Of a DNA stretch of 22,022 nucleotides, positions 14,855-22,022 are shown piece after piece (positions within the stretch are counted from its first letter, which is position 1; every line of letters starts with the position of its first letter). A program made the position numbers and the translations under genes. The notes below the pieces were generated by a model. The model did no database searches. It saw only the letters and a list, made by a program, of their open reading frames with translations, and was not told the DNA's origin. This DNA is from CAZXMB01 sp964641715 (lineage in GTDB: Bacteria > Desulfobacterota > BSN033 > UBA1163): NCBI GenBank assembly GCA_964641715.1, contig CAZXMB010000028.1, positions 1-22,022 on the forward strand, given 5' to 3'.

Positions 14855-15310
14855 ATGCTAAAAGAGTTTAAAGAATTTGCGATGAGGGGAAATGCTATTG
14901 ATATGGCAGTCGGAATCATTATCGGGGCGGCCTTCGGTACCATTGTGAACTCACTGGTCCAAGATGTGATCATGCCACCCATTGGCCTGCTTCTTGGAAA
15001 TGTTGATTTCTCGAACATCTTTATTGTCCTCAAGGAAGGTAAGGTGGCCGGGCCTTATATTTCAATGGCCGCCGCGAAATCAGCAGGTGCAGTGACCATC
15101 AACTTCGGAGTGTTTATAAACACGATTATCAGCTTTCTCATCGTTGTTTTTTCCGTCTTTCTTTTGGTCCGGACGATCAATCAATTGAGGCGCCAAGAGG
15201 AAACGCCATCCCCTGTACCGACGACCAAAGAGTGTATGTATTGTTTCAGTTCAATTCCGATCAAGGCTACCCGTTGCCCTCATTGCACCTCCGAACTGAA
15301 GATGGTTTGA
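14855..15310 (+). CDS. mscL: Large-conductance mechanosensitive channel MscL with zinc-ribbon tail
   Basis: The 151-residue inner-membrane channel releases solutes under hypo-osmotic stress. The MscL core is clear: FKEFAMRGNAIDMAVGIIIG with helix 1 at about 15-40, IMPPIGLL, a periplasmic loop (50-80), and helix 2 at about 83-106 starting INFGVFINTIISFLIV. The C-terminus is extended by CMYC at 127-130 and CPHC at 141-144, a four-Cys zinc ribbon on the cytoplasmic side that E. coli MscL lacks. The ATG follows AAAGGAGGGACC. A YihY-family gene starts 29 bp downstream, probably in the same transcript. Confidence 0.95.
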   Translation: MLKEFKEFAMRGNAIDMAVGIIIGAAFGTIVNSLVQDVIMPPIGLLLGNVDFSNIFIVLKEGKVAGPYISMAAAKSAGAVTINFGVFINTIISFLIVVFSVFLLVRTINQLRRQEETPSPVPTTKECMYCFSSIPIKATRCPHCTSELKMV

Positions 15311-15339
15311 ACAAGAGGCGACGGAGAGGGAGAACTCCA

Positions 15340-16668
15340 ATGCTTTCAAAAATCAACCATTTTATTAATACCGGCATCTGGGAAATCCGGTTAAAAGATT
15401 TGCAACCCATCCATGCTTTTTTCATTAAATCCCTGCGGATTCTCCTTTTGGCGATCCGGGGATTTCTCAGGGACCGCTGTCAGAAGACCGCTTCGGTTTT
15501 GACCTATTATTCTTTACTCAATGTCGTTCCGGTCGTGGCCGTGGCCTTTGCCATTTCAAAAGGGTTCGGTCTCGAAAAACTGATTGAAAAGCAGATTTTG
15601 CAAATGGCAGATAAGGCGAACCTGCAGGCGGATCTCACCGGCCAGATTCTCACCTTCTCCCACAGACTCCTGGAACAAGCCAAAGGAGGGGTCATTGCAG
15701 GTGTGGGCGTGGTATTGCTTTTCTGGACGGTGGTCTCCATCCTCGGAAAAATTGAAGAGTCGCTCAATGGGATCTGGGAGATAAAAAAGTCGAGGACACT
15801 CGTGAGGAAATTTAGCGATTATATTGCCATCATGGTCTTCGCTCCTGTGCTTCTGATCATTGCCAGCAGCGCGACGATCCTCGTAGCCAGTCAGCTCAAG
15901 GTGATCCTTCAAAAAATCGCCTTCCTGGACGTTTTCAGTTCGGTCATCTTTTTTTTGTTGAATCTATTACCCTATGTGTCCATCTGGGCCCTGTTGACCA
16001 TGGTCTATCTGGTCATGCCCAATATCCGAATCCCTCTCAGGGCGACTATTGTGGGAGGGATTTCTGCTGGGACGATCCTTCAGATCGTTCAGTGGATCTA
16101 TATCAAATTTCAGATCGGAGCTGCCAATTACGGCGTCATTTACGGCAGTTTCGCGGCCCTACCTCTTTTCCTGGTAATGGTTCAAATCAGCTGGATGATT
16201 GTCCTTTTCGGAGCCGAAGTTTCACATGCTAGCGAGTATTATGAAACGTTTGGATTTCAACCGGACTATTCCCGTGTCAGTATCTCTGCAAAGAAGCGGT
16301 TTGCTCTTAAGATCTTCCACCTGTTAACTAAAAAATTTTCTCATGGAGAAAAAGCTTTGAGCGCATCCCAGGTTGCAGAGCAATTAGAGATTCCTGTTCC
16401 ACTGGTGCGGCAACTCTTGCATGAATTAATGGAGGTCGGATTGGTCGTTGAAACCGTAGGCACAGCGAAACATGAGGTGACCTTCCAACCCGGGAGGACG
16501 ATTGAATACCTGACGGTAAAAGACGTTCTCGATGCCTATGAACACCGGGGGCTCACCTATGATGTTGCTCCTCAATCCGATCAGGCGGAAAGGCTCCTCG
16601 AATCGTTGAGAAATTTTTCGGAGGTCATCGCGAAGGCGCCAGGGAATGTTGTTGTAAAAGAGATTTAA
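15340..16668 (+). CDS. YihY/UPF0761 (BrkB-like) membrane protein with winged-helix tail
   Basis: The 442-residue protein has a YihY/BrkB core: FLRDRCQKTASVLTYYSLLN near the start, then six hydrophobic helices, with NYGVIYGSFAALPLFLVMVQ and ISWMIVLFGAEVSHA late in the core. The C-terminal approximately 130 residues are cytosolic and contain a winged-helix-like segment (ALSASQVAEQLEIPVPLVR, then HELMEVGLVVETVG). The biochemical function is unknown; the old RNase BN label for this family is wrong. The start is ATG at 15340, with GGGAG 7 nt upstream. The longer frame into mscL is rejected. Confidence 0.9.
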   Translation: MLSKINHFINTGIWEIRLKDLQPIHAFFIKSLRILLLAIRGFLRDRCQKTASVLTYYSLLNVVPVVAVAFAISKGFGLEKLIEKQILQMADKANLQADLTGQILTFSHRLLEQAKGGVIAGVGVVLLFWTVVSILGKIEESLNGIWEIKKSRTLVRKFSDYIAIMVFAPVLLIIASSATILVASQLKVILQKIAFLDVFSSVIFFLLNLLPYVSIWALLTMVYLVMPNIRIPLRATIVGGISAGTILQIVQWIYIKFQIGAANYGVIYGSFAALPLFLVMVQISWMIVLFGAEVSHASEYYETFGFQPDYSRVSISAKKRFALKIFHLLTKKFSHGEKALSASQVAEQLEIPVPLVRQLLHELMEVGLVVETVGTAKHEVTFQPGRTIEYLTVKDVLDAYEHRGLTYDVAPQSDQAERLLESLRNFSEVIAKAPGNVVVKEI

Positions 16669-16836
16669 CATACCTGTTTGACCAAAGGTTTACGCACTAT
16701 TCGGGTTGAATAAAACAGGGAAGGAGCAGTGGGCCAGAGAAGGATAAGAACTGTTTTCTCCATTTTACTGGAAAAGTCAGTGAGAATAGGGTATAAATTT
16801 CGAATCCGGGCGGGGGGTCATCCAAAGGGAGATCAA

Positions 16837-17823
16837 GTGAAAAAGATAGGTATTAAGGGGACGGGTTCCTGCGTCCCCGAAAGGGTTGTTCCGAATTCTT
16901 ATTTTGAGAAGATCGTTGATACCAGTGATGAATGGATTGTCACCCGGACAGGGATCCGGGCTCGAAGAATGATCGAGCCAGGACAGGCCCTGAGCGATCT
17001 GGCAACCTCAGCCTCTGAACGTGCCTTAGAGATGGCTGAGGTCTCCCCTGAGGAGCTGGACCTGATTGTCATCGGAACTTCCACAGCAGATATGCTGAGT
17101 CCCTCTGCGGGTTGTATAGTCCAGCATCGGCTGGGTGCAAAAAAGGCGGTGGCTTTCGATGTCAACGCAGGATGTCCGGGGTTTATTTATGGTCTTGCCG
17201 TTGCCCAGAAATTTATGCAGGATGGTTCCTGTCGTAAAGCTCTTGTGGTCGGGGGCGAGATCGTATCCAACCGACTTGATTTTAAAGACAGAACAACCTG
17301 TGTGCTCTTCGGCGATGGGGCGGGGGCTACGATTCTGGTGCAGTCCAACGGAGCAGAGAATGGAGAGATTCTTGCGATGGATATTGAGTCCGATGGTGAC
17401 CTCTGGAACCTGATCAATGTCCCCGGAGGAGGGTCACGCATTCCTCCTTCTCACGAGATGTTGGAGCGGGGACTTCAATACGTGAAGATGCAGGGCAACG
17501 AGGTGTTCAAACAGGCCGTGCGGACGCTGGTGGATTCGGCGCAAAAGATTATGACTCAACAGGGGATCACCAGTGAAGAGATCGACTGGTTTATCCCCCA
17601 TCAGGCAAATATACGCATTATGCAGGTCGTGGCAGAGCGCCTGGGAATCCCCATGGAGAAGGTCATTATCAACGTTCATAAGTATGGCAATACTTCTGCT
17701 GCCTCCATTCCCGTTGCTATGGACGAGGCTGTTCGAAATGGACAGATCCACCGGGGAGACCTCATCCTGGCAAGCTCTTTTGGTGCAGGCCTTACCTGGG
17801 GAGCCGCCCTGATTCGTTATTGA
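16837..17823 (+). CDS. fabH: 3-oxoacyl-ACP synthase III (KASIII)
   Basis: FabH condenses an acyl-CoA with malonyl-ACP to start fatty acid synthesis. The 328-residue thiolase-fold enzyme has the full Cys-His-Asn triad: C113 in VNAGCPGFIYGL, H255 in IPHQANIRI, and N285 in YGNTSAASIP. DTSDEWIVTRTGI and the C-terminal GAGLTWGAALIRY are also diagnostic. The start is GTG at 16837 with GGGAG 5 nt upstream, giving the expected KKIGIKGTGSCVPE N-terminus; the frame upstream to 16729 adds residues unlike the family. It stands alone, without plsX, fabD or acpP beside it. Confidence 0.96.
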   Translation: MKKIGIKGTGSCVPERVVPNSYFEKIVDTSDEWIVTRTGIRARRMIEPGQALSDLATSASERALEMAEVSPEELDLIVIGTSTADMLSPSAGCIVQHRLGAKKAVAFDVNAGCPGFIYGLAVAQKFMQDGSCRKALVVGGEIVSNRLDFKDRTTCVLFGDGAGATILVQSNGAENGEILAMDIESDGDLWNLINVPGGGSRIPPSHEMLERGLQYVKMQGNEVFKQAVRTLVDSAQKIMTQQGITSEEIDWFIPHQANIRIMQVVAERLGIPMEKVIINVHKYGNTSAASIPVAMDEAVRNGQIHRGDLILASSFGAGLTWGAALIRY

Positions 17824-17913
17824 TTACCCTCTCCCTTTAAAACCCCTTCTCCTACCCAAATTCCGATTGAGTAATGTGTCATTGTGAATAAAATGATCAA
17901 TCTCGGTCTTTTT

Positions 17914-17942
17914 TTGATTTCGTGAGTCCTTTTTGTTAAAAT
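17914..17942 (+). promoter_or_regulatory. Sigma70-like promoter for radA
   Basis: TTGATT (17914-17919) and TAAAAT (17937-17942, five of six matches) are separated by 17 nt. Transcription would begin near 17949, leaving about 29 nt before the radA ATG. Confidence 0.6.
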
Positions 17943-17977
17943 GTTCCCAATTCGATTTCATTCCAACTTTTAAATTT

Positions 17978-19342
17978 ATGGTGAAAGCCAAAACCCATTT
18001 TGTTTGCCAATCCTGCGGATATCAGGCTCCCAAATGGCTGGGTAAATGTCCGGGATGCCAGGCCTGGAATACCTTTATTGAAGAGCTAATTGTCGAGGAG
18101 AAGGTGCCGGAGCGGGATATTCTCGGACTTGAATCAGAAGCGATTCCCATGCCTATCACAGGGATTGTTCCCGAGGAAAGGGGAAGGCTTCGGACGGGAA
18201 TCAAAGAGTTTGACCGGGTCTTAGGGGGCGGAATTGTCTATGGGTCCGTTGTGTTAATCGGAGGGGATCCCGGCATCGGCAAATCCACACTTCTTCTTCA
18301 GGCCATGAACGGTCTTGCCTCAAAAGGAGAGAAGGTCCTTTACATCTCCGGAGAAGAGTCCCTCCAGCAGACTAAGATAAGAGCGGATCGGCTTGGAATT
18401 TCTTCTGAGGGGCTATTTGTCGTTTCCGAGACCTCGTTAGAGAAGATCCTTCAGGACATCCAGACGCTCCGGCCCTCCGCTGTCGTGGTTGATTCCATCC
18501 AGACCATCTATTGCTCTGACCTTCCCTCCACACCGGGCACCATCACTCAGGTAAGGGAGAGCTCGAGCCGGTTGATCTACCTGGCCAAACATCTTTCTCT
18601 TCCTGTCTTTCTGATCGGCCATGTGACCAAAGAGGGGTTCATTGCGGGGCCCAAGGTACTGGAGCATATGGTGGATACGGTTCTCTATGTCGAAGGGGAG
18701 ACTCATTATTCCTTTCGCATCCTGAGGGCAATCAAGAACCGTTTCGGTTCAACCAATGAGATCGGGGTCTTCGAAATGAAAGACTCCGGAATGCTGGAAG
18801 TGGTCAGCCCCTCCGAACTCTTTCTCTCTGAACGAACCCAGGCCACTTCAGGTTCAGCGGTGATCGCCAGCATGGAGGGCTCCAGGCCCATTCTGGTTGA
18901 AATTCAGGCCCTGGTCATTCCAACCCATTACGGCGTTCCGAGAAGGACGGCCCAGGGGGTGGACGTCAACAGGGTTTCGCTGCTCGTGGCGGTAATGGAA
19001 AAGAGATTGGGAATCCATCTGCTCAACCAGGACATCTTCCTCAACCTTACGGGAGGAATCAGGGTGGAGGAGCCCGGGGCTGACCTGGGCGTGATTGCCT
19101 CGATCACCTCGAGCGTTAAAAATCAACCGATCGCACTGGATTGGGTCATCTTCGGAGAAGTGGGGTTGAGCGGAGAGGTAAGGGGGATTAATCGGTCAGA
19201 GGTCAGGGTGAAGGAGGCAGTCCGGTTGGGGTTTCAGCATGTGCTCCTTCCCAGGCAGAACCGGGAGAAGATGAAAGGGATAAAAGGGATTGATCTCATT
19301 GGCGTGGGGAGTGTTCAAGAAGCCATTGGGAGGTTATTTTAG
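17978..19342 (+). CDS. radA: DNA repair protein RadA
   Basis: RadA is a RecA-like hexameric ATPase that drives branch migration during recombination. The 454-residue protein has an N-terminal zinc finger (C10, C13, C24, C27 in FVCQSCGY and KCPGC), Walker A GGDPGIGKST (95-104), YISGEES, VVVDSIQT, the RadA-specific KNRFG motif (253-257), and a C-terminal Lon-protease-like domain (GGIRVEEPGADLGVIAS, FGEVGLSGEVRGI). The start is ATG at 17978, just before the conserved zinc finger. The upstream TTG frame overlaps the promoter. There is no clear ribosome site at this ATG, and the leader is short. Confidence 0.97.
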   Translation: MVKAKTHFVCQSCGYQAPKWLGKCPGCQAWNTFIEELIVEEKVPERDILGLESEAIPMPITGIVPEERGRLRTGIKEFDRVLGGGIVYGSVVLIGGDPGIGKSTLLLQAMNGLASKGEKVLYISGEESLQQTKIRADRLGISSEGLFVVSETSLEKILQDIQTLRPSAVVVDSIQTIYCSDLPSTPGTITQVRESSSRLIYLAKHLSLPVFLIGHVTKEGFIAGPKVLEHMVDTVLYVEGETHYSFRILRAIKNRFGSTNEIGVFEMKDSGMLEVVSPSELFLSERTQATSGSAVIASMEGSRPILVEIQALVIPTHYGVPRRTAQGVDVNRVSLLVAVMEKRLGIHLLNQDIFLNLTGGIRVEEPGADLGVIASITSSVKNQPIALDWVIFGEVGLSGEVRGINRSEVRVKEAVRLGFQHVLLPRQNREKMKGIKGIDLIGVGSVQEAIGRLF

Positions 19343-19407
19343 AATCAATTTTCAATGATCAATGCCCATTGGCCATTTTGCAATGATTATTAAAACAGGG
19401 AGGGCTT

Positions 19408-21146
19408 ATGAAGAAGTTAAGGGTTGGGTTTTTTTTAATTGTCTTCATTTTACTCTCTCTCTCTCTTGTCCAGGGCCAGGGAAAGTCAAAGACTGCGGGA
19501 GAGGTTTATAATTCTGCCCTGGAACTTTTCCACAAGGGGAAATNNNNNNNNNNNNNNNNNNNNNNNNNNNNNNNNNNNNNNNNNNNNNNNNNNNNNNNNN
19601 NNNNNNNNNNNNNNNNNNNNNNNNNNNNNNNNNNNNNNNNNNNAAGACTGCGGGAGAGGTTTATAATTCTGCCCTGGAACTTTTCCACAAGGGGAAATAT
19701 CAGGAAGCCATCGAGGGATTTAACCAGTTGATTCAATCCTTTCCCGACAGCAAACTGGTTTCCTACTCCCATTATATGATCGGGCAGTCTTTGCTGAAGA
19801 TGGAAAGCTATGAAGAGGCTGTTCGAAAATTCGAATTCTATTTGAATGCCTTTCCGGATGGGGATCGCACCAGAGAGGCAGAGCAGGGAGTGCGGACCTC
19901 AAAGGAGAGATTAAAAATCAAAAAAGAGGTGAAGGAAACAGTTGTTGAAGCACCGAAGAAAGAAGAGGGGAAGGCTACCGGAGAGGGGCCCAGAGTGAAA
20001 TTCTTCCCCGAAAAAAAGAAGGCGAGAAGGCGAATCTGTGCCCAGTTCTCCTATATCGAGGGAAAAACCCTTGACGATCTGGAAAAGAGAGTGAAGGAGT
20101 TGAAGAATGCCGGGGTGGATACCATCATCTTCCGGGTTTTTCAGAACAGAGGGGACCGGATGTATCGGTTTGTCAGTCCCCGTTATGAGGAAGGGGTTTT
20201 CTTTAAGACGGATCATGGTCAGGTCATTGAAGACATCCTTGAAAAGGTAGCCGGGATCGTTCACCGCAACGGACTTGACCTTTTTGCCTGGATCACCACC
20301 CGCTATGCGACCTATGGGATAGAGGGGCACCCGGAATACCGGTGCAAGACCTATAATTTTGAGACAAAGAAGATGGAGATCGGGAGGGGGCTCAACCTCT
20401 TTCACCCCGATGTCCTGAAACGCCTGGAGGGGCTTTTTCGTGACCTCGGACGTTATCCCATCGACGGGATCCTCTTTCAGGACGATCTGATCCTGAGGCA
20501 TAATGAGGATTTCAGCCTCGAAGCCAACCGGGCCTTCATGAAAGAATATGGATATGCCCCACACCCGGATATCTTCTATATCGATCCCTTTAAGTCAGAA
20601 TCCGGCCGATATTATGCCAGGGCCTATTCCGAGCGGTTCTGGACCTGGGCAAACTGGAAGAACCGATGGTTGATGAATGTGGCCAAACAGTTGATGGCGG
20701 CAGCCAGGGAGTCAAACCCGAATTTGCAGTTTGCGGTCAATCTCTACTTTGAATCCGTCCTCAACCATCGCAATGGTCTGGCGTGGTTTTCACAGACCCT
20801 TTCGGAGGCGATGGAGTGTGATTTTGACTACTATGCCATCATGGCCTATCATCGCCAGGCGATGAAAGGCCGGGACATTGAGCTGAAAGAGGCAATCGAT
20901 CTGATGGCGGAGGTGGCACAGAGGGCGATTCAATCCGTGGGTGATCCTTCCCAGGTGATGATGAAGGTCTGGATTCTCGATTGGAAGACCAATGAGGCGG
21001 TGGGTTATGAGCTGGCCCCGCTGAAGGAGATCGAGGAGATCCTGACGAAGATCCTGGGACAGGGCGAGGTCAGTTTAGCCTTTGTCCCTTACCTCCATCA
21101 GTTTCCCCTCCATCAACTGAAAGGGAAATGGAGCGTTTCTAAATAG
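19408..21146 (+). CDS. Exported TPR plus GHL13 (PgaB C-terminal-like) glycosidase, split by an assembly gap
   Basis: As given, the frame is broken by 100 Ns. Removing the Ns and one copy of the exact 55-bp repeat (155 bp in total) puts both halves in one frame of 527 codons. The collapsed protein has a signal peptide (about 1-22), TPR-like helices (about 28-118, including YQEAIEGFNQLIQSFPDSKL and YEEAVRKFEFYL), a charged linker, and a TIM-barrel-like region (about 158-515). That region resembles the hydrolase domain of PgaB (GHL13): DGILFQDD (301-308) with candidate acidic catalytic residues, DLFAWITTRYATYGIEGHPE, and DYYAIMAYHR. No CE4 deacetylase domain is present. Polysaccharide cleavage in the periplasm or at the surface is inferred. 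The ATG follows GGGAGG; radA ends 65 bp upstream. Confidence 0.8.
19489..19698. repeat. Exact 55-bp duplication flanking the N gap (assembly overlap)
   Basis: Bases 19489-19543 and 19644-19698 are identical over 55 bp and lie immediately on each side of the Ns. Both encode the same TPR segment. Collapsing them restores the reading frame, so this is almost certainly a contig-end overlap and not a biological repeat. Confidence 0.92.
19544..19643. other. Assembly gap of 100 Ns
   Basis: Exactly 100 unknown bases, the usual scaffolding placeholder. The true distance is probably minus 55 bp (an overlap). Confidence 0.98.
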
Positions 21147-21149
21147 TTT

Positions 21150-21182
21150 GGAGTTCAATCCGCACTCCGCACTCCGAACTCC
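21150..21182. repeat. Short inverted and direct repeats between convergent genes
   Basis: GGAGTTC (21150-21156) and GAACTCC (21176-21182) bracket tandem CCGCACT units. This 44-bp spacer lies between the stops of two convergent genes. It could help terminate transcription, but there is no T-run. It resembles the CCGCATTCCG repeat sequence near 21.95 kb. Confidence 0.4.
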
Positions 21183-21190
21183 GAAATCGT

Positions 21191-21754
21191 TTATTCTTTC
21201 GGTTTGAGCCAGTCGGGATTGGCCCGGTCATTTTCAGCCTGTCGGGGCAGAACCTTCTCCACCATATTTTTTGCTTCGTCTCTCTGTCTTTCCCAGTCTT
21301 TCACCTTTGCCTCAAGTTCCTTGATCTCAGCTTTCAACTTTCGTTTGAGGCTGTCGGGTTTGAATTTGGAATTTTCCAGCTCCTTTGTCTTATTTCTCAG
21401 GGCGGCATAGGTGAGGTCATAATTTTTTTGAGCATTGAGGAGCTTATCATTCCACTCCTTCATCTTCGCCCTCCACCAATCCTCTCCCCGGCCCAGAAGA
21501 TCCTTTTCCGCCGGCGGGGATTCCCGGGAGGATGGGGTCACGGTTTTCGACGGGACCGGAGCGGGAGGCGGAGAAGGTTTCTCAGGGGGTTTCTTTTTCT
21601 GAACCTGATCCCGGTACTTTTCGGGAACGAGTGTCAGGTCATCCACAAAGTGAACAGTGCCCTTCTCATCGACATAACGATAGATCTCTTGGTCGCTGGC
21701 GATCCATGGTGACGACAACAACACAATCAATATAAGCAAGACCATTCTTCTCAT
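21191..21754 (-). CDS. Exported DUF4124 protein with coiled-coil tail
   Basis: The 187-residue protein has a signal peptide (hydrophobic 4-14, cleavage near residue 20), then a DUF4124 domain (about 22-50) with EIYRYVDEKGTVHFVDDLTL, a Pro/Ser-rich linker (about 54-82), and a charged, probably coiled-coil C-terminus (about 90-175, with KRKLKAEIKELEAKVKDWER). The function is unknown. DUF4124 proteins are periplasmic and often appear beside cell-wall or polysaccharide genes. The ATG at 21754 has GGGGAG 4 nt upstream. The gene is convergent with the TPR-GHL13 gene, with stops 44 bp apart, so the two are not one operon. Confidence 0.88.
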   Translation of the reverse strand: MRRMVLLILIVLLSSPWIASDQEIYRYVDEKGTVHFVDDLTLVPEKYRDQVQKKKPPEKPSPPPAPVPSKTVTPSSRESPPAEKDLLGRGEDWWRAKMKEWNDKLLNAQKNYDLTYAALRNKTKELENSKFKPDSLKRKLKAEIKELEAKVKDWERQRDEAKNMVEKVLPRQAENDRANPDWLKPKE

Positions 21755-21821
21755 TGTTCTCCCCTTGCCTCATCTCGGAATTCGGAATGCGGATTTCAGA
21801 ATATTCTTAATTTACGGGAAA

Positions 21822-21864
21822 GTCGGCTGAATGCCCCGCCTTGTAGGCGGGGATGAAAGCCGAC
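21822..21864. repeat. GC-rich hairpin 1
   Basis: The outer stem is GTCGGCT (21822-21828) with AGCCGAC (21858-21864). The inner stem is CCCCGCC (21834-21840) with GGCGGGG (21846-21852). The loop is TTGTA. It resembles end hairpins of IS200/IS605-type elements or REP units; no transposase gene is present. Confidence 0.6.
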
Positions 21865-21890
21865 AATATGAACGACACTACCTTAACCCG

Positions 21891-21919
21891 AAAGCCCCGC
21901 CCTGTGGGTGGGGAGCTTT
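21891..21919. repeat. GC-rich hairpin 2
   Basis: CCCCGCCC (21895-21902) pairs with GGGTGGGG (21906-21913), including one G-T pair, and is extended by AAAG (21891-21894) with CTTT (21916-21919). It is closely related in sequence to hairpin 1, which ends 26 bp earlier. Confidence 0.6.
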
Positions 21920-22022
21920 ACTATTTTGAGGTATCACTCCACAATCCACCTTCCGCATTCCGCAATGGATTCAATGGGCTTCCGCCCAATTCTTACCGGA
22001 GCCCAAGGAGACCCTGAGCGGG

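Larger units (their letters stand above)
21784..21961. repeat. Inverted-repeat-bounded element of about 178 bp with two internal hairpins (MITE-like)
   Basis: GGAATGCGGA (21784-21793) and its exact reverse complement TCCGCATTCC (21952-21961) bound a segment holding two GC-rich hairpins and no reading frame. Such architecture suggests a small non-autonomous element or a composite intergenic repeat. No target-site duplication could be confirmed. Confidence 0.45.

Noticed and set aside
15232..15339. N-terminal extension of the YihY-family protein into mscL
   Set aside because: It overlaps the conserved zinc-ribbon end of mscL in another frame; ATG 15340 has its own ribosome site.
16729..16836. 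N-terminal extension of FabH
   Set aside because: The basic 36-residue segment is absent from the family; GTG 16837 has GGGAG at proper spacing.
19489..19698. Tandem duplication of a TPR unit in the gene
   Set aside because: The two copies are identical at DNA level over exactly 55 bp and abut a 100-N placeholder, so it is a contig overlap.
19911..20564. Minus-strand 217-codon frame opposite the TPR-GHL13 gene
   Set aside because: The opposite strand has a recognisable domain in frame; this frame has no family features.
1..22022. tRNA, rRNA, CRISPR array, parS or a full DnaA-box cluster
   Set aside because: I looked for tRNA arms, regularly spaced direct repeats of CRISPR size, TGTTTCACGTGAAACA-like and TTATCCACA-like sites by eye and found none convincing.

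Overview
The window looks like a piece of an uncultured Desulfobacterota-type (deltaproteobacterial) genome assembled from a metagenome. The evidence for that placement is the order rsmG-parA-parB-bactofilin-ATP synthase, DUF748/AsmA proteins, a MscL with a zinc-ribbon tail, and many palindromic intergenic repeats. It is an inference from gene content, not from a phylogeny. A run of 100 Ns near 19.6 kb shows that two contigs were joined there.

Left half, minus strand (about 10.7 kb back to 0.3 kb). Reading 5'->3': rsmG, parA, parB and a bactofilin (chromosome segregation and cytoskeleton), then a complete F1Fo ATP synthase cluster in the order atpZ-atpI-atpB-atpE-atpF-atpH-atpA-atpG-atpD-atpC. 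A sigma70-like promoter lies just upstream of atpZ. Four genes needed a start other than the longest reading frame (atpA, atpF, atpH, parA), and atpD appears to start with TTG. Most ATP synthase gene junctions longer than 50 bp contain an inverted repeat. Downstream of atpC is a dead remnant of a MalT/LuxR-type ATPase regulator that ends in a REP-like palindrome at the window edge.

Middle, plus strand (10.8-16.7 kb): an envelope-related run made of an exported DUF4197 protein, an AsmA-family membrane protein, a decayed DUF748 gene (stop codon, frameshift and missing middle), MscL, and a YihY/UPF0761 membrane protein with a winged-helix tail.

Right part, plus strand (16.8-21.1 kb): fabH (fatty acid initiation), radA (recombination) with a good promoter, and an exported TPR-plus-GHL13 glycosidase-like gene interrupted by the assembly gap. 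Collapsing the exact 55-bp duplication and the Ns restores one open frame. A convergent DUF4124 protein gene follows on the minus strand, then a gene-free end with two GC-rich hairpins bounded by a short inverted repeat.

Most of the window is housekeeping. I do not see a clear undescribed defence, secretion or biosynthetic system. The most interesting items are the repeat architecture in the atp operon, the TPR-GHL13 fusion, paired SD-sequestering hairpins, the two gene fossils, and the hairpin pair at the right end.
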